A stretch of DNA of 64,000 bases from Phycisphaerae bacterium RAS1 (GCA_007859745.1 SMLU01000004.1:370016-434015), one strand, 5' to 3'. Shown: positions 17,060 through 25,905, counted from the first letter of the stretch. Made by a program: numbers and translations. The notes: generated from the letters alone by a model not told the origin.

Positions 17060-19123
17060 TTACGGGGCCGGAAAGCGGTGATGGAGCCGCTGCATCAGCT
17101 TGCGGAACTGCTCGAAATCCAGCGCCTGCGGCCCGTCGGAAAGCGCCTTGGCCGGCTCGGGGTGGATTTCGACCATCACGCCCTGCGCCCCAGCCGCCAG
17201 CGCCGCCTCCGTCATCGACGGCACCCAGCGCCACGTGCCGCAGGCGTGGGACGGATCGACGATAATCGGCAGATGCGTCAGCTCGCGCACCACCGGAACC
17301 GCCGACAGATCCAGCGTGTTCCGCGTGGCGGTCTCGAAGGTGCGGATGCCGCGCTCGCAGAGGATCACCTGCTGATTGCCGTGCGCCAGGATGTACTCGG
17401 CCGCTGCCAGCCATTCGTCGATCGACGCCATCATGCCGCGCTTCAGGATGACGGGCCGGTCGATGCGGCCGACTTCCTTCAGCAGCGAGAAATTCTGCAT
17501 GTTCCGCGCGCCGAGCTGAATCACGTCCGCGCGCTCCGCGACCGCCTGCAAGTCAGCCGGATGCATCACCTCCGTCACGATCGGCAGTCCATGCGTCCGC
17601 CCGGCCTCCTCCAGCAGCGCCAGCCCTTCGTACCCCATGCCCTGAAACGCGTACGGCGACGTGCGCGGCTTGAAACAGCCGCCGCGAAGCAGGTGGCCGC
17701 CGAGTTCCTTGATGAGCTTCGCGCAGGCCATCACCTGCTCGCGCGACTCCACCGAGCAGGGACCGGCGATCAGCACGGGCGTCGCGCCGCCCACGGTCAC
17801 CGGGCCGATGCGGAACTCCGAATCCCGCGCCCGCGTCACGCGCGAGGCCAGCTTGTAGGGCTTCTTGTGCAGCTCCTTCAGCACGTCGGGATGCGCCGCC
17901 GCCTCGTCGGTGGCGTCGTCCAGAATCTCCACCAGCGGCGTCACGGCCGCCTCCGGCACCGGCCGCGGCGAAGCCGGCTGAACGCTCCGCGTCGTCCGCG
18001 CCGGATAGGAGCCCAGCACCTTCAGGAATCCCGTATACGCCGAAAGCTGCTGCAGCGCCTTCTGCACGGCGGCGTCGGCGACGTTGCCCTCGAAATCGAC
18101 GTAGAACAGATATTCCCATGGCGTGTTCGGCCGCGGGCGCGATTCGAGCTTGGTCAGGTTCAGGTGGTTGGCCGAGAACGCCTGGAGACAGCGTAAGAGC
18201 GCCCCCTCCTCGTGCCGCGTCGCGAAGATCAGCGACGTCTTGCACGCAATGCGCAGGTCGAACGCCGCCGGCGAGCGGGCCGCCACCACGAAGCGCGTGT
18301 AGTTCTCCTTCTGGTCGGCGATCTCGCGTCGTTGAATGTGCAGACCGTAAAGCCGGGCGGCCTCTTCGCCCGCGATCGCGGCCTGCGACAGGTCCTGATC
18401 GTCACGCACCTTGCGGGCTGCGGCCGCCGTGTCGCTGCATGATTCAACGTGGCAGTGTTTCATCTCGGCCAGAAAACGCGTGCATTGGTCGAGCGCCTTG
18501 GGATGCGAATAGATGCGGCGGATGCGCTCCAGTGGAACTGCTTCGAGCGTCAACAGGCAGTGATCAACGCGCTGCACTTCTTCGCCGACGATATGCAGGC
18601 TGCCGCGCGCGAAGATGTCATACGTCTCGTTGATCGAGCCGGCGGTGGTGTTCTCGATCGGCAGCATGGCGTACTCCACGTCGCCGCCAGCCAAGGCTTC
18701 CGCCATGTCGGCGAACGACGCCATCCCGCGATAGAGCACGCCGCCGCCGCGCGGACCGAAGTAACGCCCGGCCGCCTGATGGCTGTAAGAACCTTCCGCC
18801 CCAAGGTAGGCGACGGTCTGGACTTGCCCCCCTGCCGACGCCCCGTCGCTCGTCAGCAGCTCCTGCTGCCGGCGGAGCGAATGATCGAGAATCTCGCGGA
18901 ACAGCCGCGTGACGTAGTGCTCGTCCAGCCCGGCGGCCCGCGCCCGTTCGACCAGCCGCGTCAGCAGATCCTCTTCCCGCTGCAAATCTCTCAGCGCCGC
19001 AGGGCCGGCGGCCTTCAGCCGCCCGATGTCCGCGATGAGGCTTTCGCGTTCAGCCAGATCGCCCACGAGCCGCGCGTCGATCGCGTCGAGCCGTTGGCGC
19101 AAGTCTTGCAGGTGAGCATCCAT
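17060..19123 (-). CDS. Fused chorismate mutase / prephenate dehydratase / ACT / DAHP synthase
   Basis: A 687-residue fusion joining the first step of the shikimate pathway to two steps of phenylalanine synthesis. Residues 1-90 are an AroQ-type chorismate mutase helix bundle (LRQRLDAID, RESLIADIGRLKA). Residues about 102-285 are prephenate dehydratase (AYLGAEGSYSHQAA, LPIENTTAGSI, and TRF at 276-278). Residues about 293-375 are an ACT domain with the Phe-binding ESRP (327-330). After a Pro-rich linker, residues about 430-687 are a type I-beta DAHP synthase (AGPCSVES, GGCFKPRTSPYAFQG, DPSHACGTW). I chose MDAHL at 19123, preceded by AAGGAAAG, over an ATG 21 bases upstream. One polypeptide could place DAHP synthase under Phe feedback. 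Confidence 0.93.
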   Translation of the reverse strand: MDAHLQDLRQRLDAIDARLVGDLAERESLIADIGRLKAAGPAALRDLQREEDLLTRLVERARAAGLDEHYVTRLFREILDHSLRRQQELLTSDGASAGGQVQTVAYLGAEGSYSHQAAGRYFGPRGGGVLYRGMASFADMAEALAGGDVEYAMLPIENTTAGSINETYDIFARGSLHIVGEEVQRVDHCLLTLEAVPLERIRRIYSHPKALDQCTRFLAEMKHCHVESCSDTAAAARKVRDDQDLSQAAIAGEEAARLYGLHIQRREIADQKENYTRFVVAARSPAAFDLRIACKTSLIFATRHEEGALLRCLQAFSANHLNLTKLESRPRPNTPWEYLFYVDFEGNVADAAVQKALQQLSAYTGFLKVLGSYPARTTRSVQPASPRPVPEAAVTPLVEILDDATDEAAAHPDVLKELHKKPYKLASRVTRARDSEFRIGPVTVGGATPVLIAGPCSVESREQVMACAKLIKELGGHLLRGGCFKPRTSPYAFQGMGYEGLALLEEAGRTHGLPIVTEVMHPADLQAVAERADVIQLGARNMQNFSLLKEVGRIDRPVILKRGMMASIDEWLAAAEYILAHGNQQVILCERGIRTFETATRNTLDLSAVPVVRELTHLPIIVDPSHACGTWRWVPSMTEAALAAGAQGVMVEIHPEPAKALSDGPQALDFEQFRKLMQRLHHRFPAP

Positions 19124-19263
19124 GGTCTTTCCTTGCTCCTGCATTCTATCGGCGCGGCGTCAACCAGGAGGGGAGCATCGGCGTCCCGCCGGTGCTTCCA
19201 TCGGAGCCCCGCCGGGCGGCGCAGCGGCGTGCCGCCCGCCGGGAGAGTCGCATTCGCTCCGTC

Positions 19264-19290
19264 AGAACCCGCCGCGCCAAGCGGCGGGGT
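19264..19290 (+). repeat. Repeat family B half-unit
   Basis: AGAACCCGCCGCGCCAAGCG followed by GCGGGG forms the standard family B hairpin. Just before it, 19205-19245, is another G/C palindrome (GCCGGGCGGC then GCCGCCCGCC). Both lie in the short gap between the acyltransferase and the aromatic-pathway fusion gene. Confidence 0.75.
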
Positions 19291-19337
19291 GTCGTTCGCG
19301 CCGCGACGTGTTCCGAAATGCCACGGATCGCACCCGT

Positions 19338-20339
19338 CTAAACCACGGCCCGCACACCCAATCGCCGCAGTACAACGCAAACCGCCGCGCTCAGAGCGTA
19401 ATACAGCACTACGCGCAGCCCCAGGTGCCCTGACAGGTCGATGAACCGCCCCACCAGCACGTGCACCAGCGGGTGCATGACGTAGATTCCCAGGTTGAAA
19501 TCAGCCAGCCGCGAAGTGAAGCGGTCCGGGCGGCCCGGCAACGCGATCGCGGCGCAGACCAGCGGCGTCGCCAACGCATACGGAATCCACGTGCCGCGCA
19601 TTCCCGCCGCGATGAGCGGCACGCAGGCCGCCAGCGCCAGCAACGCGACGACCGCCAGGCACACTCTCGCGCCGGGCGCATCGCGACGCCCAAGCAGGTG
19701 CGCCGAACCGATCGCGGCGCCCAGCAGCACGCTGGGCAAAGCGAAACAGTACTGCCCGAGCGGATCCGGCAGCGCGATCGGGTTCAGCCCCAGCCCCATC
19801 AGCAGCGCCGCTCCCGAAAGCCCGAAGCCAAGCGCGACGCGCCGCGCGCCGGCGAAGCGCCACATCGCCGCCGGTGCAAGCGCAAGCGCCGCCGCCCCCA
19901 TGAACGCGAACGGCAGATACCAGAGATGAATCTCCGTACCGTAGAGCGGATTGAGGCTTCGCAAGACGTCGCCGGCCGGATGCCCATGAGTCAGCGCCCG
20001 CGCGACACGCACGCCGGCGTACATCGCAACCCAGAACAGCCACGGAACCAGCAGCCGCTGCGCCCGCCGGCGCACAAATCCGCCGACCGGCGGCGCATGC
20101 GAGAGCGACACGACGTTCAGGGCGAAAAACGCCAGTAGGAATACCGGCAACCCCGCGTAGCCGATCAGCCGCCCGCAGTCGGGGCCGAGGTGAAACCAGA
20201 CAATCCCAAAACACGCCGCAATTCGCAGCCGGTCAAGCTGCACCAGGCGCGGCGCGCCCGCGTGCGGCGTCGCGACGGCGGCGAAGCTCACCCCGTTTGG
20301 CGTTGCGGTCTGGCGATTCACACCCGCATCGTGACGCAA
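19338..20339 (-). CDS. Acyltransferase family 3 membrane protein
   Basis: A 333-residue integral membrane protein of the acyltransferase-3 type, which O-acetylates or acylates surface sugars. It opens with the family hallmark LDRLRIAACFGIVWFHLG (the His in WFH is the usual catalytic one) near residue 35. Then come RRAQRLLVPWLFW near 85, HLWYLPF near 130, and about ten membrane helices ending in IYVMHPLVHVL near 290. The first 30 residues before LVQLDRLRIA include sequence that resembles a decayed family B palindrome (20277-20310), so a later start is possible. The glycan substrate cannot be told from sequence. Confidence 0.85.
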   Translation of the reverse strand: MRHDAGVNRQTATPNGVSFAAVATPHAGAPRLVQLDRLRIAACFGIVWFHLGPDCGRLIGYAGLPVFLLAFFALNVVSLSHAPPVGGFVRRRAQRLLVPWLFWVAMYAGVRVARALTHGHPAGDVLRSLNPLYGTEIHLWYLPFAFMGAAALALAPAAMWRFAGARRVALGFGLSGAALLMGLGLNPIALPDPLGQYCFALPSVLLGAAIGSAHLLGRRDAPGARVCLAVVALLALAACVPLIAAGMRGTWIPYALATPLVCAAIALPGRPDRFTSRLADFNLGIYVMHPLVHVLVGRFIDLSGHLGLRVVLYYALSAAVCVVLRRLGVRAVV

Positions 20340-20384
20340 ACCGGCCCGCGATGACAGGGGTCCGGCCGCGGACTGGAGCGCTGA

Positions 20385-21965
20385 TTAATACCCGCCGCGC
20401 CAAGCCGCCGGTCGGCGCCTGCCCCGCACGACGCAGGTGCGACAACCACACGCCAGACTGAGCGTCGCCGCGCCCAGCATCCCGGCGCTCAGCCCCGCCC
20501 CGCACGGCGCCGGAACCAGCGGCGCCGTCGCACCGAAGACCTCGGCCTCAGTTGAATAATCGTCGTCGCGCGCCGCCGTTCGTGACGCCTGACTCGAAAC
20601 GTGAATCCACGGGGGAAGGTCGTCGTCGCTGCTCGTCTGGACAGGCCCGCCGCCCACGCCGCCGTCTTCTGTGCTCTTGCCGTTCAGATCAACGTCGCCT
20701 TCCGAGTCCGCCGATTGCACGTTCAACGCCGTGAACACATTCAGCCGCCCGTAGCCCGACGCCTCGTCCCAGCCGGCCTGCTCAATATCATCCGCGGCAA
20801 GCGTCAGACGCGTCCGGACATCCGAGGCGCTCAGCCGCGCGTCCGCGGAGCGGAGCAGCGCTGCCGCGGCGCTCACCAGCGGGGTCGCCACCGACGTTCC
20901 ACTGCGATACTCGAACCCGCCTCCGAGCGCCGTGCTGATGATGTTCACGCCCGGGGCCGCCAGATCGAGCGAGCGGCCGGCGTTGCTGAAACTCGGCACG
21001 CGGTCCGCCTCGTCGCTTGCGCCGACCGCGATCGCGCTCTCGTACGCCGCCGGGTAGAGCACGCGGCCGGCCTGGTTTCCAGCGGCGGCGACGACCACGA
21101 CACCCGCGGCCTGGGCCGCGTTGCAGGCGTCGCGCAGGGCGCTGCTGTCGTCCGGCCCGCCGAGACTGAGGTTGATGATGTCCGCGCCTTCGTCGATCGC
21201 GTAACCGATCGCGGCCATCGTGCGCGAGTCGAAGCCTTCGTTGCGGCTGTCCAGCACGCGCAAGACCATCACGGACACGTTCGCCAATCCGGCCACCGGG
21301 CCATCCTGACCGGCGGCGATAATGCCGGCGACGTGTGTGCCGTGGCCGCTGACGTCGCTCGGGTCCGCGTCCTGACCGACGAAATCCCAGCCGTGGACGT
21401 CATCGACATAGCCGTTGTTGTCGTCGTCGTATCCGTTGAGCGTCTCGCGCGCATTTGTCCAGAGATTGCCCGCCAGCGACGGGTGTTCCAGATCCACGCC
21501 GCTGTCGATGACCGCGACGACGACCCCGCGCCGCCCGCGCTGCAGCTCCCAGGCCTCCGCGGCGCGCACCTTGCTCAACGCGTACTGCCGATCGCGGAGC
21601 GACTGGCCCTCCATCGGCGTTGCGGGAACAGCGGGAAACTCATCGGCGGCGCGGCGCACGAAGTCCGTCTCAATCGCCTCCACACCCGCGGCGAATTGGC
21701 CCGACATCACACCGTCGTCATCAAGCGGCAGCTTCTCAATGGCGTGCCAGCCACCCGGGAGCGGCCGCCCCAGCGCCCCGGCGGACGCGAGCTGGCGCTT
21801 GCCCTCGGCTTTGCTGAGGCGAATGAGCAGGCGCGGTTCGTCGGCCAGCGCGCGACCCGTCGCCGAAAACACCAGCAGTAGCGCGACGGCGCGCGCGACA
21901 AACGGGCGCAGCTCCGGCCGATCCGGCGTCGCGCGAAGCGTCATTGAGTTTCGAACTCGGTCCAT
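20385..21965 (-). CDS. Secreted S8 (subtilisin-like) serine peptidase
   Basis: A 526-residue protein from the ATG at 21965, which follows AGGAGAG. A signal peptide (ARAVALLLVFSATGRALA, about 24-41) is followed by a propeptide-like stretch. The subtilase domain has its triad: Asp154 (VIDSGVDLEHP), His208 (GHGTHVAGI), Ser358 (SGTSVATP), with oxyanion Asn297 in AAAGN. After the protease comes an acidic linker (about 420-480), then a C-terminal hydrophobic segment GAGLSAGMLGAATLSLACG bounded by Cys and followed by Arg residues. This resembles a sorting/anchor tail. The last ten codons fall inside a family B-type repeat (20389-20414). An upstream extension to 22175 runs through repeats and is rejected. 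Confidence 0.92.
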   Translation of the reverse strand: MDRVRNSMTLRATPDRPELRPFVARAVALLLVFSATGRALADEPRLLIRLSKAEGKRQLASAGALGRPLPGGWHAIEKLPLDDDGVMSGQFAAGVEAIETDFVRRAADEFPAVPATPMEGQSLRDRQYALSKVRAAEAWELQRGRRGVVVAVIDSGVDLEHPSLAGNLWTNARETLNGYDDDNNGYVDDVHGWDFVGQDADPSDVSGHGTHVAGIIAAGQDGPVAGLANVSVMVLRVLDSRNEGFDSRTMAAIGYAIDEGADIINLSLGGPDDSSALRDACNAAQAAGVVVVAAAGNQAGRVLYPAAYESAIAVGASDEADRVPSFSNAGRSLDLAAPGVNIISTALGGGFEYRSGTSVATPLVSAAAALLRSADARLSASDVRTRLTLAADDIEQAGWDEASGYGRLNVFTALNVQSADSEGDVDLNGKSTEDGGVGGGPVQTSSDDDLPPWIHVSSQASRTAARDDDYSTEAEVFGATAPLVPAPCGAGLSAGMLGAATLSLACGCRTCVVRGRRRPAAWRGGY

Positions 21966-22392
21966 TTCGACTCTCCTGCCGAGCGGCCATCGACCGCACC
22001 GGCAGGCTGAAAGCGACAAGGGCGCGGCGAGCTTCACCACGTAAACGCGAAACGCGCGTGGGTGGACGGGCGTCTCGCCCGTCGTGCGCGCCCGGCGAGA
22101 GAGCCTGTGAGCGTTTTCGAGTAGAACGGGCATCTTGCCCGTTCCTGAGATCACAGGGACGGGCGAGACGCCCATCCCACCCGCTTCAGACGTTCGCTCG
22201 CGCTTCGCGTTCTGTTGCTACTCTAACACCGACGGCACCGATTCCTCCTATCAACGCCACCGGTTCAGAAGCCCGATAATACGGAGCCGCCGGGCCTGAG
22301 AGGCATTGCGAGCGACGAGGTTGAATAGTCCCCCGCGCCCGCCCGTCATACCCACGGATGACATGGAGATTGTTCTCTACGGAGAAAACGAC
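21966..22392 (+). repeat. Gap with family C palindromes
   Basis: This 427-base gap between divergent genes holds a half copy of family C (GGACGGGCGTCTCGCCCGTC, 22064-22083) and a full one (22122-22182). No gene is supportable. The ribosome site GGAGA (22381-22385) precedes the plus-strand ATG at 22393. Confidence 0.75.
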
Positions 22393-23115
22393 ATGAAACG
22401 GTTCTGCGTCAAGTTGGCGGCGGTGTTCGGACTCTCCCTGGCGGCCCTTGGCTCGACCGCGATCGCAAGCGAGGCGGAAACCTCCGCCAGCGCATTCGGC
22501 CGCCGGTTTGGCCCCGGCAGCTCGGCCGCGACCGCCCGCTATGAAGGCGACGTGGGTTTTGCCCGCACCGAGACGCGCAGCGGCGACATCAACCTCGCCC
22601 GCGGCGTCGCCGTCGGAGTGGACGAAGACGGTCTGTCGCTCTCGCTGAGCAATGCGGTCGCGCCGCGCGGCGGCCCGGCGCTGGCCACGAACTTCAACAT
22701 GAGCATCGACCGCGACGGCCAGGTTTCCACCAGCACTGGAATGGCCGTGGCCGACGGCCGCTTCGAAAACGAAGTCAACGCCGGCGGCGCCGCCGGGAGC
22801 GGCCGCGGGAGCCGCGCCGCAATCTCGCAGGCCGGCGGCCGCAGCGACCCGACCGGCACGGTCCGCGCGGAGACGCACGCCGACAGCTTCGACCCGCGCG
22901 GCCCGCGCCGACCAATCGGATTCGCGCAGTCCGGCGGCATCCGCCCGGGCGCCGCGCCGCAACCGATTGCGTTCGTGCGGCCCGCAGCCGGCCCGATGCA
23001 CGCCCCGCCGCTGGCCCTGGTCCCGGCCCGCCCGGTCTATCTCGGCGGCCGGCAAGTGGGATTCGTGACGCCGCCGAATCCGGCGCCGTTCGCCCCGCGT
23101 TGGCGCGGCCGCTAG
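22393..23115 (+). CDS. Secreted hypothetical protein, Arg/Gly/Ala-rich
   Basis: A 240-residue protein with a clear Sec signal (MKRFCVKLAAVFGLSLAALG, cleavage after AIAS). The start is the ATG at 22393 with GGAGA seven bases before it. Residues about 30-130 alternate Gly, Arg, Ala and acidic residues and look beta-rich (ATARYEGDVGFARTETRSGD). The second half is Pro/Arg/Gly-rich with repeated RP and APxP, probably disordered. No family recognised. It is not clearly cotranscribed with the next plus-strand gene, since 448 bases of repeats intervene. Confidence 0.7.
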   Translation: MKRFCVKLAAVFGLSLAALGSTAIASEAETSASAFGRRFGPGSSAATARYEGDVGFARTETRSGDINLARGVAVGVDEDGLSLSLSNAVAPRGGPALATNFNMSIDRDGQVSTSTGMAVADGRFENEVNAGGAAGSGRGSRAAISQAGGRSDPTGTVRAETHADSFDPRGPRRPIGFAQSGGIRPGAAPQPIAFVRPAAGPMHAPPLALVPARPVYLGGRQVGFVTPPNPAPFAPRWRGR

Positions 23116-23132
23116 TCGCTGAGAACCTGTTG

Positions 23133-23310
23133 CGTCGGACCTCTGTGTCCGACGGCGATTGCAGCGTCGGACGCCGAGGTGGCCGTTCGGGCACGCTCGG
23201 CGGGCATATCTGTCCGAACCCGCCGCGCCAAGCGGCGGGTCGACGATCGGAAGCAATCGGCGCCATGCAGGCCACGGACGTCGACCCGCCGCTTGGCGCG
23301 GCGGGTTCGG
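23133..23310 (+). repeat. Family E pair followed by family B inverted pair
   Basis: The 448-base gap 23116-23563 begins with the hairpin CGTCGGACCTCTGTGTCCGA (23133-23154) and a second family E arm at 23165. It continues with a complete family B pair: CCGAACCCGCCGCGCCAAGC (from 23216) and the inverse CGCCGCTTGGCGCGGCGGG (to about 23307), spaced by about 50 bases. From 23311 to 23563 I see no gene until the ribosome site AAAAGGAG at 23548. Confidence 0.85.
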
Positions 23311-23563
23311 AAACGCGGCCCGGGCGGCGGCGTTTGCCAAGAACTCTGACGACACGCCTTTGCGCAGCTTTACGTTCGCCTTACTGCCCGACCACCCGGT
23401 TGCGGTCATAATCCACCAACGGCGCGTGGGATTGGCGTTGTCGCGACCGCCGCCAACCGCCGTTGTGACCCACAGGCATCGGAGCGTACGCCCGAATGTA
23501 ATATGTACCAGGCGTCGCCACGGAGTGCGCGGGCGTCAGGCGACGCGAAAAGGAGTTCGATCG

Positions 23564-24424
23564 ATGCGACGCATTCATGCTCACTGGAACCAGGCGATGA
23601 GACGTCTCCGCCAGCTCGGCTGCGGGCTGGGACTCGTCGCGGTCATGGCCTCGAATGGCGGCGGTTGCGCCGGGCTCAGCAGCGACGCCACGCTGCAAGA
23701 GCTGCTCGATTCATCCGGCCTGGGCAGCACGACGATCGCCGACGTGCTCGGTGCGATCGACCAGTTCAGCGGCAACGCCGCGTTCCTCCCCTTCGGCCGC
23801 ACACTGACGACGGAGCAGCAGGACCAGCTCGCCGCCCTGCATGACCAGTTCGCCGCGGGCGAAATCACGGGCGATGAATTTCACACGAAGGCCGCCGAGA
23901 TTCTCGGGGTCGAGGACGTGGGAATGGGCTTCGGCGCCGGCCCGGGTCGTTGCTTTGGCAGCGACGGATTCGCCGGCGGACCGCGCGGCGGCCACGGCGG
24001 CTTTGGCGGCCCGCAGGAACGGCTTGACGCGCTACTCGATCTGACCGACGAGCAGGCGGACCAGGCGCAGACTATCTTTGACGCCATGCGCACCGACGTG
24101 ACATCGCTTCAGGACGCCGCCCGCGACGCTATCGACGCCGTCCTGACCGACGAACAGCTCGCCCAGCTTGACGAGCTGCGCAGCAACGCCGGCGGAGAGC
24201 ACCACGGGCACCGCGTCTTCGGCCCCGGTATCGACCGGCTGGCCGAGAAGCTCGAACTGACCGAGGAGCAACAGACACAGATTGAGACTCTCCTCGACAC
24301 GCTCAAGACCGACGTGCAGACCCGCCGCGAGCAGGCCCGCACCGAGTTCCGCGCCATCCTGACGGACGAGCAGTTGGCTGCTCTCGATGAGTTCGAAGCC
24401 GCCCACCCGCGTCCGGACGCTTAG
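23564..24424 (+). CDS. Spy/CpxP-like LTxxQ-repeat secreted protein
   Basis: A 286-residue protein starting at the ATG 23564, with AAAAGGAG at 23548-23555. The signal region ends NGGGC-AG, so it may be a lipoprotein. The body has four LTxEQ repeats: TLTTEQQDQL, LDLTDEQADQAQ, VLTDEQLAQLDEL, LELTEEQQTQIETL, and a last ILTDEQLAALDEF. This spaced LTxxQ helix pattern is that of Spy/CpxP periplasmic chaperone or metal-stress proteins. A Gly/Phe/Arg-rich patch (GFGAGPGRCFGSDGFAGG) lies between the first and second. A role in envelope stress or metal sensing is inferred; no partner kinase is adjacent. Confidence 0.8.
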   Translation: MRRIHAHWNQAMRRLRQLGCGLGLVAVMASNGGGCAGLSSDATLQELLDSSGLGSTTIADVLGAIDQFSGNAAFLPFGRTLTTEQQDQLAALHDQFAAGEITGDEFHTKAAEILGVEDVGMGFGAGPGRCFGSDGFAGGPRGGHGGFGGPQERLDALLDLTDEQADQAQTIFDAMRTDVTSLQDAARDAIDAVLTDEQLAQLDELRSNAGGEHHGHRVFGPGIDRLAEKLELTEEQQTQIETLLDTLKTDVQTRREQARTEFRAILTDEQLAALDEFEAAHPRPDA

Positions 24425-24478
24425 ATCGGTTCTGATTCTGCTGTAGCGGCGGACCTCCGCGTCCCACGCTGAAAGCGC

Positions 24479-24718
24479 CGTCGGACACAGAGGTCCGACG
24501 CTACACGCCGTCGGACACAGAGGTCCGACGCTACACGCCGTCGGACACAGAGGTCCGACGCTACACGCCGTCGGACGCAGAGGTCCGACGCTACACGCCG
24601 TCGGACACAGAGGTCCGACGCTACACGCCGTCGGACACAGAGGTCCGACGCTACACGCCGTCGGACACAGAGGTCCGACGCTACACGCCGTCGGACACAG
24701 AGGTCCGACGCTACAACG
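24479..24718 (+). repeat. Eight-copy 30-bp tandem array of hairpins (family E)
   Basis: Eight head-to-tail copies of CGTCGGACACAGAGGTCCGA plus CGCTACACGC (30 bases). Each copy folds as CGTCGGAC-ACAGAG-GTCCGACG. Seven units match exactly over the hairpin; unit 4 has a single A to G change (GACGCAG), and the last unit ends CTACAACG. An inverted degenerate arm (GCGGACCTCCGCGTCC) lies just before at 24449. There are no spacers, so this is not a CRISPR. It begins about 50 bases after the stop of the LTxxQ gene; the following PEP-CTERM gene is convergent. Confidence 0.95.
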
Positions 24719-24786
24719 AGAAACGCAAGCGGTCGCCGGCGGCGCTCGCTTGCGTTTCTTTGGTTATCTCTCGAAATCCGCTTCGA

Positions 24787-24856
24787 TCCGAGCCGCGCGC
24801 GTCAGCAAGCGGTCTTTAGGCCTCCGCTCCCTCACGGTCGCGGCTCGGAAAGAGCT
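24787..24856 (+). repeat. Repeat family A, copy 2
   Basis: TCCGAGCCGCGCGCGTCAGC to CGCGGCTCGGAAAGAGCT. It is nearly identical to copy 3 at 28401-28470 over the outer arms, differing in the central part. It lies just beyond the stop of the PEP-CTERM gene, so it could act as its terminator. Confidence 0.88.
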
Positions 24857-24864
24857 CTGGGATT

Positions 24865-25539
24865 CTACGCCGAGTGCCGGCGGCCGATCCAGCCGGTGGC
24901 CGCGAGGCCGATCACACCCAGCAGAAGCGCCGCCGGGGCGGGTACGGTTACCGTGAACAGCCAATCGTCTGTATCGTTGGTCTGACGACCATCGTACGAC
25001 AGCCAACCCCAGCCGCTGATGCCGGCGAAACCGCGGTGGTTATAACCGAGGTAAAACGAGTCCGGCATTCCGCGATCCTCGATGTTCGACGACACCGGCG
25101 AACCGAGCCCGACCGCAACCGACGAGATCGAGCCGTTGTTCAGAACGGGGTCGCCGTGAACGTCGAGCCGCGTATTTGTGCCGTTGAACGCCATCGGCGC
25201 GGTGTACTCGAAATCAACCGCATACGTGCCGAGATAGCCGTCGTTGATGTAGCTGCTGCCGCCGGCGCTGCGGCCGCCGAAAGCCACGCCGCTGATGTGG
25301 ATCGAGCTGCCGGTGAACTCAAGGAACATCGACGACTGCGCATGATCGAAATCGAACGTGAAGAAGTTGTCCGTGCCGAACAGGCCGTCGAGCCGCAGGC
25401 CGTAGTTCGGGGGCGCAATGCCGCCATCCGGGTGGTTGTACATCCGGTACGTACCCGGAGCCAAGAAACCGGCGGATGCGACCGATGCGCTAAGCCCGGC
25501 AAATGCGAGCATAGACAGGGCGCTACTGCCAAAATGCAT
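24865..25539 (-). CDS. PEP-CTERM sorting-domain secreted protein
   Basis: A 224-residue protein from the ATG at 25539, preceded by GGAGGG. It has a Sec signal (SALSMLAFAGLSASVASAG), a beta-rich middle with many Gly, Tyr and Asn, and a C-terminal sorting tail: VPAPAALLLGVIGLAATG followed by WIGRRHSA. This is a PEP-CTERM variant with Ala in place of Glu. Such proteins are processed by an exosortase and usually end up in extracellular polymer or the cell surface. The exosortase is not in this window. The body has no catalytic motif I recognise. Confidence 0.88.
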   Translation of the reverse strand: MHFGSSALSMLAFAGLSASVASAGFLAPGTYRMYNHPDGGIAPPNYGLRLDGLFGTDNFFTFDFDHAQSSMFLEFTGSSIHISGVAFGGRSAGGSSYINDGYLGTYAVDFEYTAPMAFNGTNTRLDVHGDPVLNNGSISSVAVGLGSPVSSNIEDRGMPDSFYLGYNHRGFAGISGWGWLSYDGRQTNDTDDWLFTVTVPAPAALLLGVIGLAATGWIGRRHSA

Positions 25540-25905
25540 GGTTCGAAACCCTCCTCTGGTTTCTCGCCTCGTTTCCCTGGAGCCTGCGTGATATATTACG
25601 CCGATCTTCCGGCGAAATAAAGCGAATTCTCCCCAGGCCTGCGTCTTCCGCGGCCGATTCGACGAAACGGACAGCGACCTCGTCGTTTTATAAGACGTTA
25701 ACGCACAGGTACCCGGCGAACTCATAACGGCGAAGCAGCACAAGGCGCCTGGGGGACCGGCCTCCGGCCGGTCTTTGCAGCTTCGGCGAAAACAAGACCG
25801 GCCAGAGGCCGGTCCCCCACTCGAACGGGCTGTGTAGCGTTACCGCACCGCACCTCGCGCAACCTCGCACTTTCCGATTCTCGTCCCATCCCGCACAATG
25901 GCCCG
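25540..25905 (+). repeat. Gap with inverted family D palindromes (25752-25821)
   Basis: GGGGGACCGGCCTCCGGCCG (from 25752) and its inverse GGCCAGAGGCCGGTCCCCCA (ending about 25820) face each other over about 20 bases. The same palindrome occurs once at 8532-8557. The rest of this 366-base gap between divergent genes shows an AT-rich TTATAAAAC stretch on the minus strand (near 25690) that could be a promoter for the PEP-CTERM gene. No gene. Confidence 0.7.

Noticed and set aside
24479..24718. Regular 30-bp repeats resembling a CRISPR array
   Set aside because: Units are directly adjacent without spacers, no cas genes exist nearby, and the same hairpin occurs dispersed elsewhere.
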